64,000 nt of DNA. It comes from UBA2231 sp964415175 (lineage in GTDB: Bacteria > Elusimicrobiota > Elusimicrobia > Elusimicrobiales > UBA9959). Location of the stretch: NCBI GenBank assembly GCA_964415175.1, contig CAYPYG010000003.1:1-64000 (forward strand). The letters are read 5' to 3'. Position 1 is the stretch's first letter, and each line of letters starts with the position of its first letter. The notes under the pieces are model-generated. The model saw only the letters and a list, made by a program, of their open reading frames with translations, searched no databases and was not told where the DNA came from. Of the stretch, positions 51,729-59,482 are shown in pieces. The position numbers and the translations under genes were made by a program.

Positions 51729-52614
51729 CATAGCCGTCTGGAACAAATGCGACAACCGGTGCGTCATGTGCACCAACATGGCCTCTTTCCCGGCGCAGGA
51801 CTCCGGGCAGTATTCGCTCGAGTGGCAGATACGCAAGATGGAGCGTTACCTGCGCGGGATGGGGAAGACCTATCTCAAGAACGCCGACGATCCCGGCTTC
51901 GTCAGCCTGACCGGCGGCGAGCCGACCCTGCATCCCGATTTCTTCAAGCTCGTCTCGTATCTCCGCAGGCGCCTGCCGGGGACGAGCATCACCCTGCTCT
52001 CGAACGGCCGGCGCTTCGCCGACGCCGGCTTCGCCCGCCGCTTCCTGCGGGCCGCCGCGCCGCCTTTCGCCGTGGGCGTCCCGGTCCACGCCGGTTCCGC
52101 CGCCCTGCACGACGGGATAGCCGGGGTGAAGGGGGCCTTCGCCCAGACGGTGAAGGGGCTCAGGAATCTCCTCGCCCCCCGCACCGGCCCGGAGGTGGAG
52201 ATACGCCTGGTCCTGCACCGCCTGAACATAAAGGCTTTCCGCGGCACTCTCTCGTTCCTGCGGCGCGCCTTCCGCGGCCTGAGGCCCTACCGCGTGACCG
52301 CCATACACTACGAGATAGAGGGAATGTCGCTGGCCAATCACCGGCGCCTCGCGCTGAGGCTGAAGGATTCCGCCCGGGTCATAGGCGCCGCCGCGGACCT
52401 GATAGCCGGCTTCCCGGATTTCCGTCTTTACCATTTCCCGCTCTGCCTGGTACCGCCGGCGCTGCGGGAAAAATGCTGGACGACCCTGCCCAGGGAGGAC
52501 CGCTGCTACCCGGCCGCCTGCCGCCGCTGCCGGCTGCGGCCGGGCTGCCCGGGGCTCATGAAAGAGTACCGGAAGGCGTTCGGCGCCGGGGAGCTGCGGC
52601 CCGTATGTTCATGA
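51721..52614 (+). CDS. hxsC: His-Xaa-Ser system radical SAM maturase HxsC
   Basis: 297 residues. Cluster C10-x3-C14-x2-C17 (KCDNRCVMCTNM). The sequence follows HxsC as I recall it: SLTGGEPTLHPDFF, LLSNGRRFAD, VGVPVHAGSAALHDGIAGVK, GAFAQTVKGLRNLL, VEIRLVLHRLN, YEIEGMSLANH, FPLCLVPPALREKC and the C-terminal CRRCRLRPGCPG. It overlaps hxsB copy 3 by 8 bp and the next membrane-protein gene by ATGA. Predicted second maturase of the HxsA peptide. Confidence 0.8.
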   Translation: MPDIAVWNKCDNRCVMCTNMASFPAQDSGQYSLEWQIRKMERYLRGMGKTYLKNADDPGFVSLTGGEPTLHPDFFKLVSYLRRRLPGTSITLLSNGRRFADAGFARRFLRAAAPPFAVGVPVHAGSAALHDGIAGVKGAFAQTVKGLRNLLAPRTGPEVEIRLVLHRLNIKAFRGTLSFLRRAFRGLRPYRVTAIHYEIEGMSLANHRRLALRLKDSARVIGAAADLIAGFPDFRLYHFPLCLVPPALREKCWTTLPREDRCYPAACRRCRLRPGCPGLMKEYRKAFGAGELRPVCS

Positions 52615-53768
52615 AGCTCTACTCCGCGGCCTCGCTGGTCGTCTTCGCCGCCTGGGGCATGAAGGTGGTCAATACCGACATCGCCCTGAAGAAGATCCCG
52701 AACGCCCTGACGGTCCTGGGCTTCAAGTTCCTCCTGCTGGCGCTGGGGCTCATGGCGGCCAATTCGCTGCTGGGCTGGACGGGCGAGGTCACCGACTTCC
52801 TCAACTGGAACTTCTACCGGCTCTGGGCGGTCCACGCCGGGCTCTCGGTGCTGGCGGGGCTGATACTCTGGTATTCCGAGGTCTGGCCCGCCGGCGACGC
52901 CAAGTTCTTCATGATCCTGTCGGCCTGGCTGCCGCTGATCAACCCGTTCATCGGCAACCTGCCTTCCTATCTCTTCCTCGTGGTCCTGATAAATATCTTC
53001 GTGGCCGCGGCGCTCTACACCGTCGGCAAGTTCCTGGCGGACGGCCTCCATTCGGCCTCGCCTTCCGATTATTTCGGCAAGGTCTGGTCCGACGTGAAGG
53101 AGCGCTTCTCCCAGCTGGCCGAAGGCGGGAGGCGGAACCGGGCGGCGGCCGCGCTGCTGCTGGCCAATATGACCATGGTCTTCCTGCTGCAGCAGGTGCT
53201 GGTAATGGAGAGCCGCGGCCTGCTGAGCGGCCTGTTCGCCAGGACGGAACTGCTCTATTTCTTCCTGTTCTTCCTCTGGGAGAAGGTCGCCCGCCTTTTC
53301 AAGAGCAGGCTCTGGACCTGGCTGATCGCCGCGTTCTACCCGCTTTACCTCGTCCTGGGGTACTTCTTCTTCTTCGGCCACATGGTCCTGATGCTCAAGT
53401 ACGCGCTCATCCATGTTTTCAGGTTCAGCCTCATCCTGGTCGCCGGCCGCGCGATGATGGAGTTCCTGATGGAAAAGAAGGACATGATCTATCTCACGGC
53501 CGCCGAACTGGAGCCGGGCGTGGTGCTTTCCTCCGGTTCGGTCAGGATGCTGCGGTCCAACCCGGCCCTTTGCGGGGACTTCGACGACTGCTTCAAGGAC
53601 GGGCTCGACGAGGAGCAGGTCGCCGCCCTGAAGGACTGGCTGGGCCGCCTGCCGGGGGAGGTCCCCAAGGTGGAAGCGGTGCGGGGCCGGCCTTTCGCGC
53701 TCTGGATCTTCGCCGGCTGCTGCCTCACTCTGCTGCTGGACCGGAACCTCGCGGCTTTGCTCAAATAG
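52611..53768 (+). CDS. A24-like (prepilin-peptidase-type) membrane aspartyl peptidase with long C-terminal half
   Basis: 385 residues from ATG 52611 (ATGA overlap with hxsC). Residues 1-150 resemble A24/TadV peptidases: Asp23 in NTDIALKKIPNALTVLG at the D-x5-IPN position and the second Asp in WPAGDAKFFMIL, where the GxGD motif reads PAGD. After a soluble stretch come four or more hydrophobic segments (ALLLANMTMVFLLQQVLV, LLYFFLFFLWEKV, LWTWLIAAFYPLYLVLGYFF) and a C-terminal soluble domain with LEPGVVLSSGSVRML, then a last helix. In the HXS operon it could cleave the HxsA leader or act in export; this is inference. Confidence 0.65.
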   Translation: MKLYSAASLVVFAAWGMKVVNTDIALKKIPNALTVLGFKFLLLALGLMAANSLLGWTGEVTDFLNWNFYRLWAVHAGLSVLAGLILWYSEVWPAGDAKFFMILSAWLPLINPFIGNLPSYLFLVVLINIFVAAALYTVGKFLADGLHSASPSDYFGKVWSDVKERFSQLAEGGRRNRAAAALLLANMTMVFLLQQVLVMESRGLLSGLFARTELLYFFLFFLWEKVARLFKSRLWTWLIAAFYPLYLVLGYFFFFGHMVLMLKYALIHVFRFSLILVAGRAMMEFLMEKKDMIYLTAAELEPGVVLSSGSVRMLRSNPALCGDFDDCFKDGLDEEQVAALKDWLGRLPGEVPKVEAVRGRPFALWIFAGCCLTLLLDRNLAALLK

Positions 53769-53772
53769 TATT

Positions 53773-54711
53773 ATGATGCCCCTGGTGGAAGAAAGAAGGC
53801 TCAAGATCGTCCTGTTCGCGGGCTACTCCTGCAACAACAACTGCCGCTTCTGCGTCGGCGCGGAGAAGCGCGCCCTCCCGGAGAAGAGCACCGCGGAACT
53901 GCTGCGCGAAGTGACCGCCGCGCGCCGGAAAGGGGCGCGGATCCTGGAACTGATAGGGGGGGAATGCACGATAAGGCCGGACTTCCTCTCCATAGTCGCC
54001 GCGGCCAAGAGGCTCGGGATAGAGGAGGTCGTGACCGCCACCAACGGCCGCATCTTCTCCGACCCGGACTTCGCCAGGGCCGCCCTGAAGGCCGGGCTCG
54101 ACACCGTCATTTTCTCCGTGCACGGGCCTAACGCCGCCGTTCACGACGGCCTGACCCGCAGTCCCGGCAGTTTCCGGCAGCTCCTCAAGGGCATGGACAA
54201 CCTGCGCAACCTGGGCTTTACGCGGATAAACGGCAATACCACGGTCGTGAAGCAGAACATGCGCTTCCTGCCCCGCATAGCCCGGCTCTACGAATCCCGC
54301 GGGGTGAGGAACGTGGAATATATTTTCGTGGACCCCACCGGCGGCGCCCTGCGCGACTTCGATTCCCTGGTGCCGCGCATCTCGGCCGCGGCGCCGTGGA
54401 TGAGGAAGGCGCTGGCCTCCGGCAACGCCGCCGGCCTGAGCCAGTGGAAGGTGCGCTACGTGCCGCTCTGTTATTTCCGCGGCTACCTGGGCCAGATCAG
54501 CGAGATGAACGAGCGCGTGCTGTTCGCGACCGAACACTGGGCGCCGGATTTCAGGAACCTGGACGCCACCCTCTCCAGGCGGACGCTCAGCCGCGGCAAG
54601 CCCGCGCGCTGCCGGGGCTGCGCCGCGTACAATATCTGCGAGGGGATCTGGACCGAGTATCTCCGGCGCTACGGCGCCGCCGAGCTCAAGCCGATGAAGA
54701 GGGTGTGGTAG
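53773..54711 (+). CDS. Short radical SAM enzyme, HxsC-like paralogue
   Basis: 312 residues. C20-x3-C24-x2-C27 (YSCNNNCRFCVGA); the GGEP position reads GGECT (LELIGGECTIRPDFL), an unusual substitution. Shared family stretches: TATNGRIFSDP, FSVHGPNAAVHDGLTRSPGSF, and the C-terminal CRGCAAYNICEGIWTEY-x5-GAAELKPM. The resemblance to the genes at 49378 and 51721 indicates local gene duplication. Substrate unknown. Lies 4 bp after the A24-like gene. Confidence 0.73.
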   Translation: MMPLVEERRLKIVLFAGYSCNNNCRFCVGAEKRALPEKSTAELLREVTAARRKGARILELIGGECTIRPDFLSIVAAAKRLGIEEVVTATNGRIFSDPDFARAALKAGLDTVIFSVHGPNAAVHDGLTRSPGSFRQLLKGMDNLRNLGFTRINGNTTVVKQNMRFLPRIARLYESRGVRNVEYIFVDPTGGALRDFDSLVPRISAAAPWMRKALASGNAAGLSQWKVRYVPLCYFRGYLGQISEMNERVLFATEHWAPDFRNLDATLSRRTLSRGKPARCRGCAAYNICEGIWTEYLRRYGAAELKPMKRVW

Positions 54712-54717
54712 GCGGGA

Positions 54718-56694
54718 ATGGCCGGAAAACGCGCGCCTTATCCGCCGGAACCGAACGTCTTCGTCACCGACAGGTGCGGACGGGACTGCCTTTACTGCTC
54801 GGCGCGCGGCGAGGACCGCCTGATGACGCCGGCGCAGATACGGGAAGTGCTGGACCGGCGCTATCCGGCGCTGGTCTTCGAAGGCGGCGAGCCGCTGCTT
54901 TCGCCGGACCTGGAGCGCCGGGTCCGCGCGGCCGTCCGCCGCGGGACGCGCGAGATAACCGTGCTGACGAACGGCCTGGCCCTGACGCCGCGCCGCTTCT
55001 CCTCCCTGCGGCGCGCGGGGGTCTCCCATTTCCACTTCAATTTCCCCTCCCACGTGGAGAGGACCCACGACGAACTGACCGGCACGCGCGGGCGCCTGAA
55101 GGCGCAGGCCGCCGTCATAAAGCGCGTCGCCGCCTCCGGCCCCCGCGCCGCCTCGTTGGTCTGCGTCGTGAATTCCCTGAACTACCGGCAACTCCCGGAT
55201 TATGCCGCCTATGCCGCGCGGAACTTCCCGGGTCTCTTCTATGTCGCTTTCAACTTCATAAAGGTGAAGGGCCGGGTCAGGGAGCGCCCCTGGCTCGTGC
55301 CCGACCTGCGCAGGGTCAGCCCCTATCTCCGCAAGGCGCTGGCCGTCGCCAGGCGGCTGGGCCTGCCCTGCCTGACGGACGGCGTCCCGCTCTGCTTCCT
55401 GAAAGGTTTCGAGGCCTACGCCCGTGACGCCGACTGCCTGCTGAAGGGCGACGGCACCTATCTCGGCGAGAAGCGCCGCGTGGCCGCCTGCCGGAGCTGC
55501 GGGCTCTCCCCCGTCTGCGCCGGCCCGCGCGCCGATTACCTGGAACTGCGCGGGGAAAAGGGTTTCAAAGCGGCCCCTGCCGGCGCCGCCGCACCGGTGA
55601 TGCGCGCCGTGGCCGGCGGGCAGCTCTCGCTCAACAGGCCGGGGGGGGGCGCGATGAGGCGGCCGGACCATCTTTCGGTCTACCTGACCGGCTCCTGCGA
55701 TATGGCCTGCGCCTATTGTTTCGTTCCCTCCGGCCGCGACGCCCTGGACCGCGCGGGCCTGTTCCGCGCGCTCGATTCTTTCGCGCGGGCCGGCGGCCGC
55801 CGGGTGACCTTTCTGGGAGGGGAGCCGCTGCTGCGCTGGGGCCTGCTGAAGGCGGCGGTCGCGCGCCTGGGGCGGCTGCGTCCGCCGCTCCACACGACGG
55901 TGTTCACCAACGGGGCGCTGCTGGACCAGGGCCGGGCGGAGACGCTGCTGCGCTGCGGCGCTCGGGTCGTGCTGAGCCTCGACGGCGGCCGGGCCGACAA
56001 TGACAGGTCCCGCAAACTGCGCGCCGGCGGCTCGGCCTACGCGGCCGCGCTGCGCGGCCTGCCGCGCCCGCTCCGGGCGAAACTGACCGCCTCGGCCGTC
56101 GTAACGCCGGGGAACGCGGGCCGGCTGGCCGCCAACGTGCGGGCCCTTTACTCGGCCGGGTTCAGGGCCATAGCCTGGGCTCCGGACGTAAAGGCCGGCT
56201 GGGGCCCGGCCGAAGCGCGCATACTTTCGGCGGAACTGCGCAGGATCGGGCGGGACTACGCGGCCATGCTGCGGTCGGGCCGTCCCGCCTACGAACTGGC
56301 CAATATCTACGAACTGCTGGACCTGGGCCGGGGCGCGGACGTTTCCGGCTGCGCTTCGCTCACGCTTTCGCCCTCGGTGGAGCTGCTCCCCTGCGACAAA
56401 CTGCTCGCGGCTCCGGTCTCCGTACGCCGCGGCTATTCCGGTCCCGCCGGCCGCCGCCGTTTCTTCGCCGAGGTCTCGGCCGCGGGCGCCGACCCGGCCG
56501 AGCCGCTCTGCCCCGCCGGGTATTATTCGCTGCTGCGCCATGCCCGGGGGCTTTCCCCTTCGGAGACGCGCGCGGCCATGGACCTGCGGACGGGCTTCTC
56601 CCGCGTTTACGGCGCCGCGATGCTCCGCCTCGTGCGGGACCTCTCCCGCCTGCCGGCCTTCCGCCGCAGGCACGGACTGGAGGCCCCGCTATGA
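54718..56694 (+). CDS. Double radical SAM protein (two complete domains fused at a G9 run)
   Basis: 658 residues. Domain 1 (1-300): C20-x3-C24-x2-C27 (DRCGRDCLYCSAR), FEGGEPLLSPDL, HFNFPSHVERTHDELTGTRG, and the C-terminal CRSCGLSPVCAGPRADY. Domain 2 (313-658): C327-x3-C331-x2-C334 (GSCDMACAYCF), FLGGEPLLRWG, VLSLDGGRADNDRS and late cysteines in VSGCASL, LPCDKL and PLCPAGYY. The link contains nine consecutive Gs at 55641-55649. With eight Gs the first domain would end GAR-stop at a TGA overlapping ATG 55654 as ATGA, the junction type used throughout this cluster. It may thus really be two genes. Confidence 0.7.
   Translation: MAGKRAPYPPEPNVFVTDRCGRDCLYCSARGEDRLMTPAQIREVLDRRYPALVFEGGEPLLSPDLERRVRAAVRRGTREITVLTNGLALTPRRFSSLRRAGVSHFHFNFPSHVERTHDELTGTRGRLKAQAAVIKRVAASGPRAASLVCVVNSLNYRQLPDYAAYAARNFPGLFYVAFNFIKVKGRVRERPWLVPDLRRVSPYLRKALAVARRLGLPCLTDGVPLCFLKGFEAYARDADCLLKGDGTYLGEKRRVAACRSCGLSPVCAGPRADYLELRGEKGFKAAPAGAAAPVMRAVAGGQLSLNRPGGGAMRRPDHLSVYLTGSCDMACAYCFVPSGRDALDRAGLFRALDSFARAGGRRVTFLGGEPLLRWGLLKAAVARLGRLRPPLHTTVFTNGALLDQGRAETLLRCGARVVLSLDGGRADNDRSRKLRAGGSAYAAALRGLPRPLRAKLTASAVVTPGNAGRLAANVRALYSAGFRAIAWAPDVKAGWGPAEARILSAELRRIGRDYAAMLRSGRPAYELANIYELLDLGRGADVSGCASLTLSPSVELLPCDKLLAAPVSVRRGYSGPAGRRRFFAEVSAAGADPAEPLCPAGYYSLLRHARGLSPSETRAAMDLRTGFSRVYGAAMLRLVRDLSRLPAFRRRHGLEAPL
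55641..55649 (+). repeat. Mononucleotide run of nine Gs between two radical SAM domains
   Basis: GGGGGGGGG follows CAACAGGCC and precedes CGCGATGAGG. Nine Gs keep the frames of both domains joined; eight create a TGA that overlaps the ATG at 55654. It may be a phase-variable or slippery site or a homopolymer sequencing error. Confidence 0.85.
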
Positions 56695-57890
56695 ACGGGG
56701 AGAAGGACGGCTCCGGCAAGTGCTACGAGCTGATATTGAACTACAACTGCAGCGCGCGCTGCCTTTTCTGTTCGCAGGGCAGTTTCGACAAGTCGCTCAA
56801 CGCCCCCTTTTCGAGGCTGCTCGCCGATCTGAAGGCGGCGCGCAGGGCCGGCTACCGCCGTCTGGGGCTCACCGGCGGAGAGCCCCTCATCCGTCCGGAC
56901 ATAATCCGCGTAGTTTCGGCGGCGAAGCGGGCCGGTTTCGGTTTCATCCGGGTCCAGACCAACGGCATACGCCTCTCCGACCCCGCCTTCTGCCGCCGGC
57001 TGGCGCGCGCCGGCCTGACGCTGTCCAAGTTCTCCTTCGCCAGCGACCGCCCGGCCGAGCACGATCTGCTGGTCGGGGTGAAGGGCGCGTTCGCCAGGGC
57101 CTCGGCCGGGGTGGAGAACCTGAGGCGCCTGAAGGTCCGCGTCGCCAACAATATAGTGGTCAACCGGCTCAACTACCGGCGGCTGGACTCCGTCATCGGC
57201 TACTGGCTGGAAAAGGGGATAAGCAGTTTCGTCGTCATCTATCCCGTCTATATCGGCAGTATGCGGGCCAATCACGCGAGGCTGGGCGTGAGCCTGCCGG
57301 ACTGCGCCCCTTATTTCAAGAAGGCGGCGGCCTTCATGGAGAAACGCGGCCTCGGCGGGGAGATACTCTTCCTGAACGTGCCGCCCTGCTTCCTCAAAGG
57401 GAGGGAATCGCTGGCCATAGGACTGGACAAGTTCAACACGCTGGTCACCGACCCGTCGGGCGGCGTCACCGATCTCGACGAGAGCGCCGAAGAGGCCAAG
57501 GTCCGGGGACTGCCCTGCCGGCGCTGCGCGCTGGCGGAGCGCTGCCGGGGGGTCGACCGCAATTACGCGGAACTTTACGGCTGGCGCGGTTTCCGTCCTT
57601 TCGGTTCCGCCCCCGGCCCGCGCAGGCGCGCTGAGCCGGAGGGCGCGGTTTTCCTCTCGGACAATGAGCGCTGTATGGTGTCGATACTGGAAGGCGGAGG
57701 CTGGAAGGCCACCGCCGCCGTGCTGGAGGCTTCGAAACGCCTGGCGCTGTGCCGCGACTGCTCCGACGGCAACGCCGTCCTCGGCGCCGGAATGTCGCTG
57801 GAGAAAAAAGGCCTGGCGGAGAAGAAACTGGAGCGCGGGACCTTTTTCTGGCGGCTTAAAGCCGGGATCCCGTCCGCTCCGCGGGCCTGA
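56691..57890 (+). CDS. Short radical SAM enzyme with C-terminal winged-helix-like extension
   Basis: 399 residues, ATGA overlap with the previous gene. C20-x3-C24-x2-C27 (YNCSARCLFCSQG), GLTGGEPLIRPDI, VQTNGIRLSDP, FASDRPAEHDLLVGVKGAF, and the shared CRRCALAERCRGVDRNY-x5-GWRGFRPF at about 277-307. Beyond it residues 325-399 form an extra module: LSDNERCMVSILEGG, TAAVLEASKRLAL, an MSLEKKGLAEKKLERGTFFW end with the look of a winged helix and two CxxC-like cysteines (LCRDCSDG). It might sense or recruit something, but no function is assigned. Confidence 0.72.
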   Translation: MNGEKDGSGKCYELILNYNCSARCLFCSQGSFDKSLNAPFSRLLADLKAARRAGYRRLGLTGGEPLIRPDIIRVVSAAKRAGFGFIRVQTNGIRLSDPAFCRRLARAGLTLSKFSFASDRPAEHDLLVGVKGAFARASAGVENLRRLKVRVANNIVVNRLNYRRLDSVIGYWLEKGISSFVVIYPVYIGSMRANHARLGVSLPDCAPYFKKAAAFMEKRGLGGEILFLNVPPCFLKGRESLAIGLDKFNTLVTDPSGGVTDLDESAEEAKVRGLPCRRCALAERCRGVDRNYAELYGWRGFRPFGSAPGPRRRAEPEGAVFLSDNERCMVSILEGGGWKATAAVLEASKRLALCRDCSDGNAVLGAGMSLEKKGLAEKKLERGTFFWRLKAGIPSAPRA

Positions 57891-57916
57891 ACCGGGCCGC
57901 CGGCGTATCTCTTGAA

Positions 57917-59467
57917 ATGGACCTTGTCTCCCATTCTCATATAGCGGCCCTGTTCCTGCAGTTCTCACTGCTGGCGGGACTCTTCCTGGCCCGGAGGCAG
58001 GCGGCGGCCTGCCTGGAACGGGACTGGGGCCCCGCCCTCCGCCTGGCCGCGCTGCTATGGCTGGCGGGTCTCGCGCTGAGGCTCTGGGCCGTGCCCCACC
58101 GCCCGTATGTCTTCTACGACGAATACGAGCATCTCGCCCTGGCCGGCGGCCTGGCGGAAGGGCTCTCTTTCATCCGCTGCGATTTCAGGCTGGACGATCT
58201 GTGTCTGTCGGGCTGGCTGCCGCAATGGCCCCCGGGATACCACGCGCTGCTGGCGTGGGTCTTCAAGGTCGCCGGCGCGGGGTGGGACCAGGCCTTCATG
58301 TTCAACGCCTTCGTTTCCTCCCTGGCCATACCGCTCTTCTTCTTCTTCTCCGCCGTGCTGTTCCGCGGCCCGCTTCCCGGACTCGCTTCCGCTTTCCTGA
58401 TCGCTTTTCTGCCGCTGCATCTGAAGTTCTCCGGCAACGCCTCGCTGGAGGGCGCGTCGCTCACCTTCATCCTGCTGGCGCTATGCTCCTGGCTAGTATA
58501 CGCCGGGAAAGGGGGACGGCGCGCCTTCTTCCTGGCGGTCTCCGCCACCGCGTTTTCCGCCTTCGTCCGGCCGGAGAACTTCCTGCTCTTCTTTTTCCTC
58601 GCCGCGCTCCCTTTTCTCCGTTCCCGCCGGCCGTCGCCCGCCGGCGTCCTGTTGTTCCTGCTGTATCTCGTTCTCCCGGCGCTGTACCTGCCCGGCATAC
58701 GGGAATACAACGCGGAGAACTGGCTTCCTTCCAGGGAGCAGCTGGACGGTCTCGGACTGTGCTTCAAGAACCTCCGGTACTGGCTGAACGGGCCCGGACT
58801 GCCGCCCGTTTTCGGGCTGGCGGCGCTTTCGGGCATCCTTCTGTCTTTACGGAAAGACAAGGTCCCGGCTGCGCTCCTGCTGCCCGCCGCCGCTTTCCTG
58901 CTGGTATATTCCTTCGCGCAGAAGCTCGACCTCTGGGCGCTGGACCTCAAACGGTTCAATGTCCCTTTACTGGCCTTCGCGGTGCCGCCGGCCGGCCAGG
59001 CCGCGGCCTGGCTGTACGGCAGGGCCGCGGCGCGCCGGGGGATGGGAGGCAAAGCCGCCGCGGCGGTCGCGCTCTCCGTCTGGCTGCTGTCGGGCGCCGG
59101 TTTCGTGGGACGGGAAATAGTGGACCCGGCCTTCGTTTCCCAATGGCGGTTCCTGTCCGGCCTGCGGGATGTTCCCGGGGGGGCGGTATTCTCGGCCGCG
59201 AACCCTTCTATGGCCGCTCCTTTTTCCCGCGGGTCCGCCGTTCATCCGGAATTCCTCCTTTCCCGGGACGGACCGGGACGCCTGCTGGCCGGCAGGGACA
59301 TAGTCCTGCTGCGGGACCGCTGGTGCGACGAGGGAGGGGCGGAGCTCTGCGCCGCGCTCCTCGCGGGGCCCTTTTCCGGTCCGGAGTCCGTCAAAGGGCC
59401 CTACGGCCTCTCGCTGCATGTCGCGAGGAACTATGCGGCTCCGCAAGGCGCGCCGGTTTCAAAATGA
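57917..59467 (+). CDS. Polytopic GT-C-type glycosyltransferase-like protein inside the radical SAM cluster
   Basis: 516 residues with roughly eleven hydrophobic segments in residues 8-400 and a soluble C-terminal part of about 110 residues. The first loop carries FYDEYEHLALAGGLAEG, the acidic catalytic-loop pattern of PMT/ArnT-like GT-C enzymes; QWPPGYHALLAW resembles the next conserved loop (WPPGY). It is architecturally similar to the protein at 41481. It may transfer a lipid-linked sugar to a periplasmic acceptor, perhaps the modified peptide. Not coupled to its neighbours: 26 bp gap upstream, 15 bp downstream. Confidence 0.6.
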   Translation: MDLVSHSHIAALFLQFSLLAGLFLARRQAAACLERDWGPALRLAALLWLAGLALRLWAVPHRPYVFYDEYEHLALAGGLAEGLSFIRCDFRLDDLCLSGWLPQWPPGYHALLAWVFKVAGAGWDQAFMFNAFVSSLAIPLFFFFSAVLFRGPLPGLASAFLIAFLPLHLKFSGNASLEGASLTFILLALCSWLVYAGKGGRRAFFLAVSATAFSAFVRPENFLLFFFLAALPFLRSRRPSPAGVLLFLLYLVLPALYLPGIREYNAENWLPSREQLDGLGLCFKNLRYWLNGPGLPPVFGLAALSGILLSLRKDKVPAALLLPAAAFLLVYSFAQKLDLWALDLKRFNVPLLAFAVPPAGQAAAWLYGRAAARRGMGGKAAAAVALSVWLLSGAGFVGREIVDPAFVSQWRFLSGLRDVPGGAVFSAANPSMAAPFSRGSAVHPEFLLSRDGPGRLLAGRDIVLLRDRWCDEGGAELCAALLAGPFSGPESVKGPYGLSLHVARNYAAPQGAPVSK

Positions 59468-59482
59468 TAAGATTCTCCTGAA

